NCBI GenBank assembly: GCA_051453625.1 | Contig: JBOZIK010000001.1 | Location: 29,177,844-29,241,843, forward strand | DNA length: 64,000 bases | Reading direction: 5' to 3' | Source: Welwitschia mirabilis | Taxonomy: Eukaryota; Gnetophyta; Gnetopsida; Welwitschiales | In this document: positions 37,193-48,298 of the stretch, in pieces | Numbering within the stretch: position 1 is the first letter of the stretch | How the letters are laid out: the number at the start of each line of letters is the position of its first letter | Translations under genes and position numbers: made by a program | The notes under the pieces: model-generated | Told to the model about the DNA's origin: nothing | The model's database searches: none | What the model saw: the letters and a program-made list of their open reading frames with translations, nothing else

Positions 37193-37220
37193 TCCCCCTT
37201 TTAACATCAATGACAAAGAA
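37193..37220 (-). promoter_or_regulatory. Second polypurine-tract module
   Basis: About 490 bp inside the element, the same module recurs: minus-strand TCATTGATGTTAAAAGGGGG. Both the purine run and the flanking CAT-GATGT word are repeated. Multiple polypurine tracts are described for Sireviruses. A similar pair exists in the 60-64 kb element. Confidence 0.6.
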
Positions 37221-37420
37221 GAGAATACAAACACCAGGCAAAACATAATTTAAAAAATCTATTTAGACCCCTCCTCTTATTTTTCTTCTTCTTCTTTAAA
37301 GTCTTCCTCTGATTATTTTTCATTATGTTTGATGCATGTTAAGTTGGTACCCTCTGGTGAGTATTAGCAATATTATAACCAGCTACTATGAGTGCTTCCT
37401 TCATGTATCTAGTTTGGAAA

Positions 37421-38304
37421 TCAACTTGTCTCAAATATGAAAGGTCTCATTAGGAGAAGCTTTTTTTGGAGAAGGTAACTTTGAGAATTTCTTAAATGGA
37501 GCAAACATATGCACACGAGATACGGTTTTACACCTAGTGGGTGATATAGGCTAGAGGACCTCAAGCTGGAATAAAAAGTAGCATGAAAATGATAACATAA
37601 TCTTGTGATAAGCATAGACTAAGGTAATACCCTAGTCCTATGATACTCTAACTGTGAGACCATATTCTTTAATATAATGGAAGTGGTATTAATAGAATGC
37701 TCAGTCCCTACCAAATACATTAGATAGGCTCTATAGTTAGAGGCTTTATCTTGATGCCTAACTAAAGGTAAGAAATTACAAGCAAAAATCAAGTGTAAAA
37801 AGTGATGTCTTGGTGTCAATAAGGAAGTAAAAATAGTGTGCTTCCATAAATAAACATTATCATAGATCTCCCTAGTAATAGTAGGTTCATATTCCATAGT
37901 ATCTCAAAGAGGCTAAAACTCTTCATAGTCACCTCTGAGAAGATCAATCAATTGAGAGATGAGATTTGCTGTTGCTTTTAGCTGCTTCCCCAAAATGAGG
38001 GTTTCAAGGGCTTTGAAGTCACGATTGTAAGAAGCATTACAGTAAAACATACAAGTAAGAAATAGGTAAATAGAGCCAAAATAAAACTTATAAATTAGTC
38101 TAGATCTTAACTTCTAAGGAGCTAGATGACATCTCTAAGATTTTTAAGCTTTAAAGTTACCATAGACCACTCTTAACACACTAGATTCTTCTCAAACTTC
38201 TCTAAGAACTTTTTTACATATTCTTTTAACATCGCCTGATATAAAATAATTAGATCTCCTAAAGGAGCTTCCTTAACGCTCCTCTTAGATAGGCTTTCAA
38301 CCAT
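37421..38304 (-). pseudogene. Captured 'putative plant transposon protein' (PF20167-like) ORF, broken
   Basis: The downstream part is a 158-codon frame from ATG at 37897 with one in-frame TAG (37619-37621) replacing the Tyr of the family's LPYGM motif. Before it come LTPRHHFLHLIFACNFLP, RHQDKASNYRAYLMYLV and IILKNMVSQLEYHRTRVLP, and after it SMLITRLCYHF. These parallel the plant transposon protein domain, also called Transposase_32 (LL...ILPR.GH.DKVS..D.FLLYCL..G, ILKHM, LPYGM.LTRIF.HF). Upstream, an ATG at 38304 opens 43 codons beginning MVESLSKRS and ending at TAA (38173), probably the original N-terminus, now disrupted. The function of this domain is unknown. It lies between the gag/pre-integrase remnant and the 3' polypurine tracts, where RT and RNase H should be. 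Confidence 0.68.
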
Positions 38305-38689
38305 TTTAAGGACCTTAGAAGCAAGAAATCTAAAGGAAATGCTCTAGATCTGAGATCAAGGATCTAGATATGGAAGAAAATACTCTAGATCTGAGAGATG
38401 AAGAGGGCTAAAACATAATGAAATTGATCTAGTGGTCTCTTTCTTTTATAGACAAGGAAAAATAGGGTGAAATGAAGAAATAAATTAGGTCCACTATTAG
38501 TACTTCCATACTATAATCCATCAGGTCTGGTTAATTACATGAGATTCTAATCAATCTGTCGAGACATGAGTCTGTAGTACTAGAAGTGATCTAAGCAACT
38601 AGGCTTTTAGGCTAGTCGATCAACTACATCTGATTAACGAAATCATAGATCTAATTAACAACCATGCAATTAGCTAAAGAGTGGTGAGT

Positions 38690-39070
38690 AAACCCCTAGT
38701 TCATTTTTGTGATTAACAAGTAAATTTTAGAAATGAGATGCTACACTCGAGTTTCTTAGAAAACATTTAGATTTATCAAATTTAGGCTAACATTCACTTT
38801 TTACATGTCATAGTTCATATGACTTAACTAATCAATTAAACAAGTATCCATTTGATAGATATTATCTACTTGCTTTGTAATAAAGAAAACAACATTTGTT
38901 TTTGCATCAACAACACCACATTTTGATTTTCCAAAAATTACTTTGTAACTTTTGTCACTCAATTGACTAATGCTCAATAAATTATGTTTCAAACCATTTA
39001 TATAAAGTACATCATCTAGTTTGGGTAACTTATCTCCTTCGATGCATCATGTATCTTTTATATTTGCCTT
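38690..39070 (-). pseudogene. Copia pre-integrase domain remnant
   Basis: The minus-strand frame reads KLPKLDDVLYINGLKHNLL then SISQLSDKSYKVIF and FITKQVDNIYQMD, a good match to the Ty1/copia pattern VLLVDGLKHNLLSISQLCDKGY...VDNIYKID. The upstream protease part is too damaged to place. After about 38690 the pol homology stops. Confidence 0.78.
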
Positions 39071-39479
39071 TTTAATTGTTTCTAAAGATGACTTCTTTTC
39101 CATTAATACTATTTAGGTGTTGAAAGTTTGATCTTTATTTAGAAATATGCCTTGAGCCTTCACTATCTAGATACTAACTATTTTTACTTATCCTCTAAGA
39201 TCTATCTGTGTTAGAAAACTTTTGAGATTATTAGTTCTAACCCACTTAGTCTTATTAGACTTAGGTATTATACTTCTTTTAGAAATGCATTTAAATGATA
39301 AAGTATTTGCAAAATATAAGAAAAGAATTAATTGTTTAATTTTTCAAAAAAAAACTTTAAATAATTGCATTTACCATAAATGTTATATAAAAGTTTATAA
39401 GCATGCATACATACTTTTGCAGTTTATCTATTCTTTTGATTTTTATGAATTAAAGCAATTCTTGATTTGTCTCTAGAAG

Positions 39480-40860
39480 GTTTTTATAATTCAAGCATCT
39501 ATTCTAATTTAGAAGATCCACCAAAAAAATTATTTACAAAAAAAGAGAGATCTTTTACTCGGGACATTAGATATGTATTATCAGATTTTAGCACATTATA
39601 TTTCATTTCCAGTTCCTCCTTCTCTCTGGTGAGAATCTTTACTACTCTATTTAGATCATTTAAACTCTTAGATAGCTTTTTACATTCATTATATAATTCT
39701 TGATATATATCTTTTAACTCATCCTCTTCTTTATTGATCATGTCCAAATCATTAGGCCTTCACATGCTAGTAACATCTTTGATGGATGGCACAAAAGCCA
39801 TGAAAGATAATCTTCTATCTATATCTAATTCTTGTTCTGAATAGCTTTCATCATCATCAACATCATTATCTCATGGGGTAATAAAATAGGGATTCTTTTT
39901 TCTCCTATTATTACTCTTTGTATTAGGCACTCATTTATCATATGACTAAATCTTTTTGATGAGTAGCATTGGATCTCTATACCTTTCTCTTGATCCTTTT
40001 TATGTTTTAGATGATTTTTTTTTGAGTTTCTACTTGATTCTTCTTTCTTTTTTTCTTATGTGAAGAAATTTTCTGAACCTTATAGCTAGAAGAGCTATTT
40101 TATCATTGTCTAAGTCTTCATCTGATCTATCACATCTATAGTCTTTTTGCATACATTTTAAAGTAATATCTTTCTTTTTATATTTAATGAATTTAAGCTC
40201 ATAGGTTTGCAAATTATCTTATAGTCCTTCCAATGCCATTGCATTTATGTTTTTGCTCTCTTTAATGGCTATGACCTTTGATTTATATCTCTTAGGTAGG
40301 GATCTCAAGACTTTCCTTACCACCTTTTGTTTATATAAACATTCTCCAATCCTTACCATAGAATTCATAATATTAATGAGTCTAGCAAAGAATTCCTACA
40401 AGGTCTCTTCTTCATCCATATATATGTCTTCAAATTTTAAAATAAGAATCTAAAGTCTTACTTAGTTTATAGTGGAGGTTCATTCATGTGCTACTTCAAG
40501 AATATCCCAAGATTTTTTAACATGATTATAGTTTATTATACACTTAAACTCATATATACAGACTATACAAAATATGACATTAAGAGCATAGGCATCTATG
40601 GTGGCTTTTGAATTATTAGTTGGGATCCATTAATCTCGGGCTTTGGGAGCTAGGATAGTGTTACCATTGACATTAGTTTGAGTTAACATAGGCATAGCAT
40701 AACCTTTATAAATAACTTCCTATATATCAGCATCTATAGATCTAAGAAATATTTCCATTCTGGCTTTCTAGTAAGCATAATTTAATCCATTAAAATAGGT
40801 AGATAACCCATGAAAAGACCATCAAATGAATTACTTATTTTAGGGTTCTAAATTTAAGAT
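39480..40860 (-). pseudogene. Copia gag remnant (UBN2-type, zinc knuckle, coiled coil)
   Basis: In order on the minus strand: a FDG..YAYWK-like start near 40850, EVIYKGYAMPMLTQTNVNG near 40690 and AYALNVIFC near 40590 (gag-polypeptide UBN2 region); NLQTYELKFIKYKKKDITLK (from 40212); a Lys-rich stretch; a damaged CCHC knuckle CYSSKRFSHMINEC near 39940 (second Cys lost); and an 82-codon frame 39747-39499 that is strongly helical with heptad-like Leu (ELYNECKKLSKSLNDLNRVV). A coiled coil in gag is described for Sireviruses. After 39480 a further knuckle-like and 'P-GS-...KWVP'-like segment reaches about 39200. Stops and frameshifts throughout. Confidence 0.78.
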
Positions 40861-40886
40861 TCATTAAAATCTAAAGAATACTCAAC

Positions 40887-40903
40887 TTAGTTTCGATACT
40901 AAT
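40887..40903 (-). promoter_or_regulatory. Primer-binding site
   Basis: The minus strand reads TAGTATCGAAAC two bases after the 5' LTR end, about 9 of 12 matches to the initiator-tRNA-Met site TGGTATCAGAGC. Confidence 0.55.
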
Positions 40904-42470
40904 TGATAAGACCGAGAACCCTTAAGGGAGGATGAATAGCTTCTTAAAAATATCCAATACAGTATTCTAAAAAAATCCAATATTAAATAAAAACTTGCAT
41001 AAAATAATTAACTAATCCAAGATATGCATGAAAAGAGAATTTAGTAGAAGTAAATAAATACTAAATAAAAGTACAAAGTACCAAATAGAAACAAACAATA
41101 TTTATAATGGTTTGAGAAACTCCCTACTCCACTCTCAATGATTACCTTTTTATCAAGCTTGATCTGGATCTTAATTACTCCACTAATCATTATAGGTTCA
41201 TTTATAACCTTTATAAATGGACTTTTTCAGATTTAGTGTCAACCTTTAAATAGACTTTTCAAGGCTTAGTATCAACTTTTCACAAAGTACAATAGTGATG
41301 CAATAATGTCAATATGCATAAATATCACTCTTTTTTGATACAATAGATTTTGATGAAGCTCTTCTCTTGTAGATGCACAAAGATGAAGTATAAGATCTAA
41401 CCTTGAATGTAGAGATGATACAAGCAATGAATCTTTCTTACTCAAAAGTACAAATGCCAAGGCTCAACAATGAATATCTCATGATTATAGTGCTATTTCC
41501 TTAGATCCAAAAGATTTATCAAATTTAGAACTATTTCTAAAAGTCTTTATGGACATTTATCTTTTGGCTATTTATATTGAAAAGCTTTTAGAGTTTATTA
41601 AATTTGAAATGTACTTTTAATATTTATAAATGGCTATAAAATGACTAGAAAATAGATACATAATGGATACATAATGAATATAAAATTTTGGTTCTATTCT
41701 ATCCAGTTAATCCTTCAAAAGTCTAGTTGACCCCATTAGCTGTCATGACTTACATAGGTCGCTTGAGTAAAAAATCTTATTGTCCCAAATTTTTATGGCT
41801 TTACATCTGATCAACCCCATCTGGTTTCAGTCAACTTCAATCTGGTCATCTGCAATAAAATCCAGTTGCTTGCTTATCCTAATAAAATTCTTTCAGTTGT
41901 TAGCATTAGGTCTAGTTAACCCCTTCAGGTGTTTGATCGATTCCATGATGATTAGCTTAGGAATATCATTTGTATAGTGCTCAGATCTAGTCGACTCCAT
42001 CATAAGTCTAGTCAACTCCTTAAAAATTAGTTTAGGAGTGTTATTTCTTGGTTCACACATCCAATCAACCTCATCATAGGACTAGATAACTCCTTATTAT
42101 TTAGTCAAGGGATATTGTTTATCAGGTCTTTAAATCCATTTGACCTCATAATGATTCAGTTGACCCCTTATCACTTGATTTAGAGACACTGGCTCTTAAG
42201 GTTATAGGTCTGATTAATCCCATAAGAAATCCGGTCAACCCCTTTAGATGTAGTTTATTTTTTCTTTCTATTTTAGGTGTGGTCAACCCCTTGAAAGTTT
42301 AGTTGACCCATGAAGAAGGTAAAAGAACTGACAGGTTTCTAATAGTCAGAATTTAATGGTTTGATTTTATCTTTTCACCTGCAAGTAATTAACATTTCTA
42401 CACAAAATACATAAAATTTGCTATACAGAAAACATTACTTTGACATCAATTAGTAAAACATAATCTAACT
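40904..42470 (-). repeat. 5' LTR of the 35-42 kb copia element
   Basis: 1567 bp starting TG. The outer end reads TAACT where sister copies read TAACA, so the terminal base is mutated. A TATA element at 41568-41576 and an array of GTCGACCCC-like motifs at about 41700-42310 are shared with the 3' LTR. Confidence 0.85.
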
Positions 42471-43524
42471 TCATATTGTTTTATTTGAAGAACCAAAGTT
42501 TTTGTCATCTTTACTTGCTATTCTTGCATGTTTGTTCATTACTTGAATTTTTCCTTATTGTCATGGCTGCTAAGGAATAAGTAGATATTACTAAAAGGTG
42601 TATTTTCGAATTAATCTTAAGATTGCATTTTAATGCATTCTATGTTTGCATGTGTCTTTAAAGATCCAAAGTAATGCACCACTTGTTTTACTGCTATTAT
42701 TACATTCTCTTATCATCAGAGAACCAAAAGGTCAAAAAAATATGAGTTGTAATAGTTTCTCTATTATATAGAAGTAGTATAGTGATACTTATATTATGAG
42801 ACCATTTTTGCTTGAATTAAAGAAGGCATAGGCATATGATAAATATTCATCACACATTTCTTTAGGTGTTTTGACCTCATATATTTCATTAACATTGTTT
42901 TGGAGAATTAAATTCCTAATGAGTGTAAATTTCATAGCTTTCAATGTTAATATATGGAGATGTTTCTTATGATTTTTAGTGTTTACTATAATTTTTTATC
43001 TCATATATTTTATAATTGGTTTTTTGGTTTTATACAAAATGCATATGTATTACTCATGAGTTAACTACACTTAACTGTCTTTAGTTGAAATGGCTACAGC
43101 CTTCAGTATGTTCATTTTATTATATTTTAGTTTGTTGTATATAAAGTTTGTATTACATGGTGATGTCTCTATTATAAATTCGATGATTCCCTTAAATATG
43201 TCAATTTTAAAGATAACTAAATGTTGTATCTTATAATGTTAAAAGACTTATTGATTTTATTTATGTGTTTTAATAAAAGATAGTGATGATTTACTTGGAA
43301 AAGTTATGCAACCAAATAGTGTTAGAGCTTGATTATGTCTATTGCCTAATACTATAACACTTTATAGAAGGCACTTTCATGACATAAGAGGCTAGCAATA
43401 GAATGTAAGTTTGCAAACATTCAATAGCAAACTTTCTAAAATGTTTATGTATTCATTAGGAATTCTAGAAAGTAAATGAACATTCCTAAAACACCCCATC
43501 AACAAATATTGACATCAATGAAAG
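42471..43524. other. AT-rich region between two retrotransposons
   Basis: No gene recognised. Its last five bases, GAAAG (43520-43524), are the left target duplication of the gypsy element. Confidence 0.45.
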
Positions 43525-43826
43525 TGACATGAAATAAATCTGATATGGAATGATGTTACCCCTCTAGTTTTATTTCATATTTTTCTATTCAACATATATT
43601 GTTATTTTACTACTTTTTAGTCCTACATTATTTAGGAATTTCTATTAAAAGGAATTATGTCCTATAAATAAGTGACGTATGTACTATTTCAAGGCATCGA
43701 GAATTTTAATAATCACTATTTTTCTCTCTAAACCTTCATGTGTTGTTTTAGTTTTGGTTGTTTAATTTTGCAACAATTGGGTTCTTAGCATATGATGTAA
43801 ATGAATTCTTCTATTGTCCTACTCCA
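43525..43826 (+). repeat. 5' LTR of the 43-46 kb gypsy element
   Basis: 302 bp, TG to CA. Aligns end to end with 45969-46272. Contains TATAAATAAG near 43665 as a likely promoter. Confidence 0.88.
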
Positions 43827-43827
43827 T

Positions 43828-43840
43828 TTGATATCAGAGT
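43828..43840 (+). promoter_or_regulatory. Primer-binding site
   Basis: TTGATATCAGAGT two bases after the LTR differs from the initiator-tRNA-Met site TTGGTATCAGAGC at two positions, both G or C to A or T changes. Confidence 0.75.
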
Positions 43841-43870
43841 AGGAAATACCCTATGTGGTAACTAATGGAA

Positions 43871-44720
43871 GATCCTAACACCACTATCATCCAGCTACTC
43901 TAGATGATTCAGTAATAAATGTAGCAACAAAGTAAATAAGATGTGTGAATTTTTGAGGCTCCCTCAAATCTAAACATTCACTCTAGGGATCAGTCAGATC
44001 TGCTACCTTCAGGAACCCACCTTAAAGGTTTTGACAAAGATGAAACATTGGGTATCATCTTGATTCTATGGTTATGAAACAACTATTCAAAGATCTAGGT
44101 AGACATCCCTATCTTCTCTAGATCCCTATACATCGAAGATTTTTCTGATTAGATCTTATAAGTTGAAAAATATTTCAAACTAATGAACACTCTTGAGGAA
44201 ACATAGGTAATGTATGTCACCTTCAAACTCAAGGATGCTATCTTATCTTAGTGGGATAATGTTAAGACTAATCAATGCCATCAAAGGAAGCAACTAGTAT
44301 AAAGTTAATTAAAGATGAGGCAATTGATGTTTACACATTTTTTACCCATTGATTATAAGTAGACCTTTTATTTATAGTACTAGAATTTTTGCCAACTTTT
44401 GTGATGTGTAATTGAGTATATCAAGGAATTCATAAGATTAGCCTCTCAAAATCACTTGATAGAATCTAATGCCTAGCAAGTTTCTAAGTTCCACAATGGT
44501 ATTCTCTTTGACGTTTAGGATATTATATCTTTCTAAACCATCTAGAGCCTTGATGAAGCTGTGAGATTGGTTTTGAAGATATAATAAACACTTACAAGGT
44601 AAAGCAAAAGGAGTTTATCATATCAAAGCACTATCGAATCCTCACATAGCCAACTTTAGAGGGATAAACTAGTTACTAACATTTAGGCAAGCTCTTCCAA
44701 AGTAATCCTGGGGGTAATAA
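43871..44720 (+). pseudogene. Gypsy gag remnant
   Basis: From an ATG near 43871, broken frames give EKYFKLMNTLEET-VMYVTFKL (44165-44230, gag IEQYF....TPEE..VMYASFKL), S-WDNV, then FLPIDYK (near 44345) and EYIKEFIRLASQNHLIE (44415-44465), the central and C-terminal signatures of the Retrotrans_gag domain. Non-functional. Confidence 0.7.
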
Positions 44721-44779
44721 AAATCAAAAGTTATTCATCCCAACCAAGCAATCTCATCTAAACAACTAGGAAGTTGATT

Positions 44780-45400
44780 AACAATCCTTATGTCCAAAAC
44801 CATGGAAACAAGTTTTCTTGATGTTAACAAATTGGACATACCTCTAACTAGTGGAGAGCTCATAATGTTGTGGAATGGAAAGAGAAGAATGACAATAATT
44901 CAGGTGAAGATACTTGTATTATTGGACTAGACGCTCTTCTAGAAGATGATAAGGAATTCAAAAAAGGAGCATACTCTTACTTCATCAAATGGTTGGTGCT
45001 TTCTACTTCTAAAATATGTGAAGATTCTCAAATAAATAACATCTTTCAAACTTAATACAAGATTCAACAAAATTTCTTCGACATGATTATTAGTAGAGGA
45101 AGTAGTAAGAACATTATCTCTTGAGATATCATGAAACAACCTTAGCTAGTTATGAGGAAGCACTCAATACCCTATAAGATTGGATGGATTAAAGCTATAG
45201 TAGGGTTTGAGTAATCAAATAGTATGAGATTCTTTTTTTCATGGGTAAATACAAGGATATTATTCTTTACAACATAGTAGAAATGGATGCTTGTCATGTT
45301 CTACTGGGACACCCATGGTAGTTTGATTTGAATGCCATGCAAGAGAAAAGAGAATGTTTTATACATTCTCTAAGGATAATAAAAAGTTCACATTATGTTC
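44780..45400 (+). pseudogene. Gypsy zinc knuckle and protease remnant
   Basis: Near 44800-44850 a damaged knuckle ends QIGHTSN. An acidic linker follows (44870-45055). At about 45060-45130 NNIFQT...FFDMIISRGSSKNIIS corresponds to the retropepsin active site CNVIIDSGSSENIIS; the catalytic Asp is replaced by Ser. Later MDACHVLLGHPWWFD (45284-45325) matches the conserved MDACHLLLGRPWQYD. Confidence 0.75.
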
Positions 45401-45479
45401 GTTCAAAAATAAAAATCAACTTAAGATAGCCAAGGAAAGAAGAAAAAGATCATGCTATACATTCAAAAAGATTTCTTGA

Positions 45480-45955
45480 TCAGGTAAAATATGCCTCAAT
45501 GATATTTACTATGGTGATAGAGAGGGGTAAATTACAAATTGTGGAGAATCCACTAAAGCTACAAGATATTTTAATGGAATTGAAGAACATCATAATAAAA
45601 TACATTCCTAATAATCTTCCTCCCATGAGTTCTGTATAACATGTGATCTTATAAGGAATAGTCAAAGATCTACTTAAGAAAGACATCATCTAAGAGAGCA
45701 AGAGTCCCTATGTGGTTTTATCCCTTTTGATTCCAAACAGGAATAAGACTTGATGAATTTTTAATAAAAAGAAGATGAAGAAAAATCAGGTGAGCCCTTG
45801 CCAAATTCTAAAGAAGATCAATAATAATGCCCATATAATCAATCTTTCTAAGGAACTCACCATCTTACATACATTCAACGTTGCTAATCTAGTCGAACAT
45901 CACTCTCCTAATAATCCACTAAACACTATCGAGAACTCATGAATAAGTTCTTTTT
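45480..45955 (+). pseudogene. Gypsy RT N-terminal edge fused to pol C-terminal tail
   Basis: YIPNNLPPMSS (near 45600) corresponds to the LPNLPHYRM segment, and DLLKKDII-ESKSPYVV (45660-45715) to ELLRKGLIRESMSPCAVP. Then, from about 45850, ELTILHTFNVANLVEHHS and NPLNTIENS resemble the terminal pol segment after the integrase (FNVADLFEYHP...NSRTSFF). A deletion junction must lie at about 45780-45850. Confidence 0.65.
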
Positions 45956-45968
45956 AAGTGGGGAAGAA

Positions 45969-46272
45969 TCACATGAAACAAATCTAACATAGAACGATGT
46001 TACTCGCATAGCTTTATTTTCATATTTTGCTCTTCGGCATATATTTTTATTTTTCTACTTTTTAGTTCCACATTGTTTATGGATTTCTATTGAAAGGACT
46101 TATGTCCTATAAATAACTAACATATGTACTATTTTAAGGCATCAAGGATTTTAATAATCATTATTTTTTCTCTCTATGCCTTCATGTGTTATTTTACTTT
46201 CAATTGTTTTCTTTTGAAGAAATGCAATTCTTAGTGCATACTATCAATGAATTCTTCTACTATCCTACTCCA
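45969..46272 (+). repeat. 3' LTR of the 43-46 kb gypsy element
   Basis: 304 bp, beginning TC (TG in the 5' LTR) and ending CA. Preceded by the polypurine tract. A TATAAATAAC motif near 46110 is equivalent to that of the 5' LTR. Confidence 0.87.
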
Positions 46273-46277
46273 AAAAG

Positions 46278-47599
46278 CTAGTGAAGTATTTTCTTTTGGT
46301 TTTTAACTCTCTTGTATGTTCTTAAAGAAAGTTTTTCATACTTCATAAGTCCCTTCTATGTTTTATATATTTTTAAAGTTAGTGAATGGTAGCTTATCTT
46401 TAGAATTCCACTTGCTACATTAATTCGATAGGATTAAGGATTATTTCTCTTAAGCTACATTTAAAAGTTACATTATTATTGTGAGATTTATCTAACTCTT
46501 TTAAAGATCATTAGCTTTTAATATTTGTACTTTTTTATTTGCTGGAAGTCTTATGGGACTTGCATTTAATAGAGAAATCTAAGATATACTTCTTTTGCTA
46601 TAGCATATGCATTTCTATCATTTAGTGATGGAATGGTATTATTTGGAAAAGCATCTCTAAAGCATAGCTTATGATCTAACTTGGCGACTTTCTGGTCTAT
46701 CTTACATTCTTTTTTTTAACCTTTATTAATTTAATCATTAATAAGATCTATTGGGAAATTATTTAAATTAATAAGTATCTAATGACAAAACTATGACTTG
46801 GAGAAGCATATAGTCTTGATCTGAGTGGTGATAAAATCCATACAAATTAAAATTAAAGATGCATTTAGAATTAAAACTTAAGACCATGTATTACTAAATT
46901 AGATAGTCCTATTAACTAAATAAACATAAAAGCTAAAATCCATTTAATAGAAACATCTAGTTTATAATTGCAACATAAGACTAACTAAAATAAATTTCTG
47001 AAAGTCAATCTTAAAATGAAAATTATCATTTATAAGTCATGAAATCTGATCTGATGTCAATGTGTTTGATACATAAGATGAACAAAAGATCACAAAAACT
47101 TAACAAAATTATGTTATTTTACATTGAGACCACTTTTAATATTTTACTAACATTTATTTTCTATTTTAGTTGAATTTCATGTCTTGGTATTCATGAAAAC
47201 TATAGTATTCTTAAGATTCCTTGTTCTCTAAATTTGTTATGTTTCAAATCTTTAACAAGCAAGATTTACGATTAAAATGTCTTAATAAATAATTTAAAAG
47301 AGAATATCAAAATTTATAAGGCTAATATTTTATGTTAATTCTTAAATATTTTCATGTATAGATAATAATCCCATAATTATTATTTCGTCCTTTGGATTTA
47401 CTCATTTAATTGCTCATTTTAGAAAGTTGTGGATTTGAAATTATTATGAATGATGATGATTAACACCTAGAGTTATTATTTTTAGTAAATGTTAAAGAAT
47501 ATCTTGAATTGTAACTACTTACATGTTTATGGAATAATTTATTATTATTGCTAATGTCTCATTTACCATTTATTATTATGATAAGCATATTATTATTTA
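46278..47599. other. AT-rich region without recognised genes
   Basis: No coding or element structure recognised apart from the adjoining target duplication. Confidence 0.45.
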
Positions 47600-48162
47600 T
47601 TTTTTAACTAGTGGCCTAGCAAGGTAATAAAATCCTCATCACTTCCACCACCGTTATCACTTTCACCACTTTCACCACACCACCTCCACCACTTTTACCA
47701 TACCACTGCCATCTCTTGCAGTACTCTACCACTTTTACTAACTTTACTACTCTCTTTTATGATGGCATCTCTTCACATCCTACATCCTCTACTATAAATA
47801 AGACCTTATTCTCTTGTTAATTCATATCTTTAAGAAAGATTTTTCTATTAGACCTTGGTGAATTCAACTTGGAGATTGAAAAGGCTTTAGAACTTTGGAT
47901 CTCTAGAAGTTTTTAAATCTTTATTTTAATTTCAGTATGATTTATGGTTCTTTGATTATTTTCTTATATACTTGATGGACTTCCATTTATTTTTTATATC
48001 TTTTAATTAATTCTTGCATCCTTTACATGTTTCAAAGATTGTTCTTGCTTGTTCTATAATTCTCTTTTTACATATGTATTATCTTAGTTGTAAATTTAGT
48101 TCTATGCTTAAGACTTACTAAGTGTTTAAAATATGTAGCTTCAACGCTGGGCTATGTGAAAG

Positions 48163-48183
48163 ACTCCCATTGGCCATGGGAGT
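48163..48183. repeat. Hairpin 1 (8-bp stem, 5-nt loop)
   Basis: ACTCCCAT, loop TGGCC, ATGGGAGT: a perfect 8-bp stem. Related to hairpin 2 at 48278-48298, which has the loop TGGTC and three paired base changes in the stem. Confidence 0.85.
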
Positions 48184-48277
48184 AAGATAACAGAGTGATC
48201 AAGATGATGTTTGTAACTTATCTAGATGTGCATAGCATGATGTCTTATGGCTTCATAGGATTTATCCCATCTAAAAG

Positions 48278-48298
48278 ATTTCTATTGGTCATAGAAAT
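48278..48298. repeat. Hairpin 2 (8-bp stem, 5-nt loop)
   Basis: ATTTCTAT, loop TGGTC, ATAGAAAT: a perfect 8-bp stem. The three C-to-T differences from hairpin 1 in the left arm are each matched by a G-to-A difference in the right arm, so pairing is kept. Flanking bases (AAAG before, TAA after) are also similar. Confidence 0.85.

Larger units (their letters stand above)
35149..42470 (-). mobile_element. Complete two-LTR Sirevirus-like copia element lacking RT, with extra ORF
   Basis: A 7.3-kb element on the minus strand: 5' LTR 40904-42470, primer site 40887-40903, gag 40860-39480, zinc knuckle and pre-integrase remnant to about 38690, a foreign-looking ORF 38304-37421, two polypurine-tract modules, and 3' LTR 35149-36697. 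The two LTRs look roughly 80-85% alike by eye, so the insertion is old. Flanks CCATG (left) and TCATA (right, 42471-42475) share three of five bases and may be an eroded target duplication. No integrase core, reverse transcriptase or RNase H can be read between the pre-integrase remnant and the 3' LTR, though sister element 60489-64000 has them. It is therefore a non-autonomous derivative. Confidence 0.82.
43525..46272 (+). mobile_element. Complete but internally deleted Ty3/gypsy element
   Basis: A 2.75-kb element on the plus strand with short LTRs (43525-43826 and 45969-46272), primer site, polypurine tract AAGTGGGGAAGAA (45956-45968), and near-perfect target duplication GAAAG/AAAAG (43520-43524, 46273-46277). 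Inside are gag, protease and only the N-terminal edge of reverse transcriptase, joined to a short segment like the extreme C-terminus of gypsy pol. The body of RT, RNase H and integrase is missing, so the copy could move only with help. Stops occur throughout. Confidence 0.85.

Noticed and set aside
37063-37248. Plus-strand 61-codon frame
   Set aside because: Crosses the inner polypurine-tract module of the minus-strand element; no domain content.
39467-39703. Plus-strand 78-codon frame
   Set aside because: Antisense shadow of the coiled-coil part of copia gag on the minus strand.
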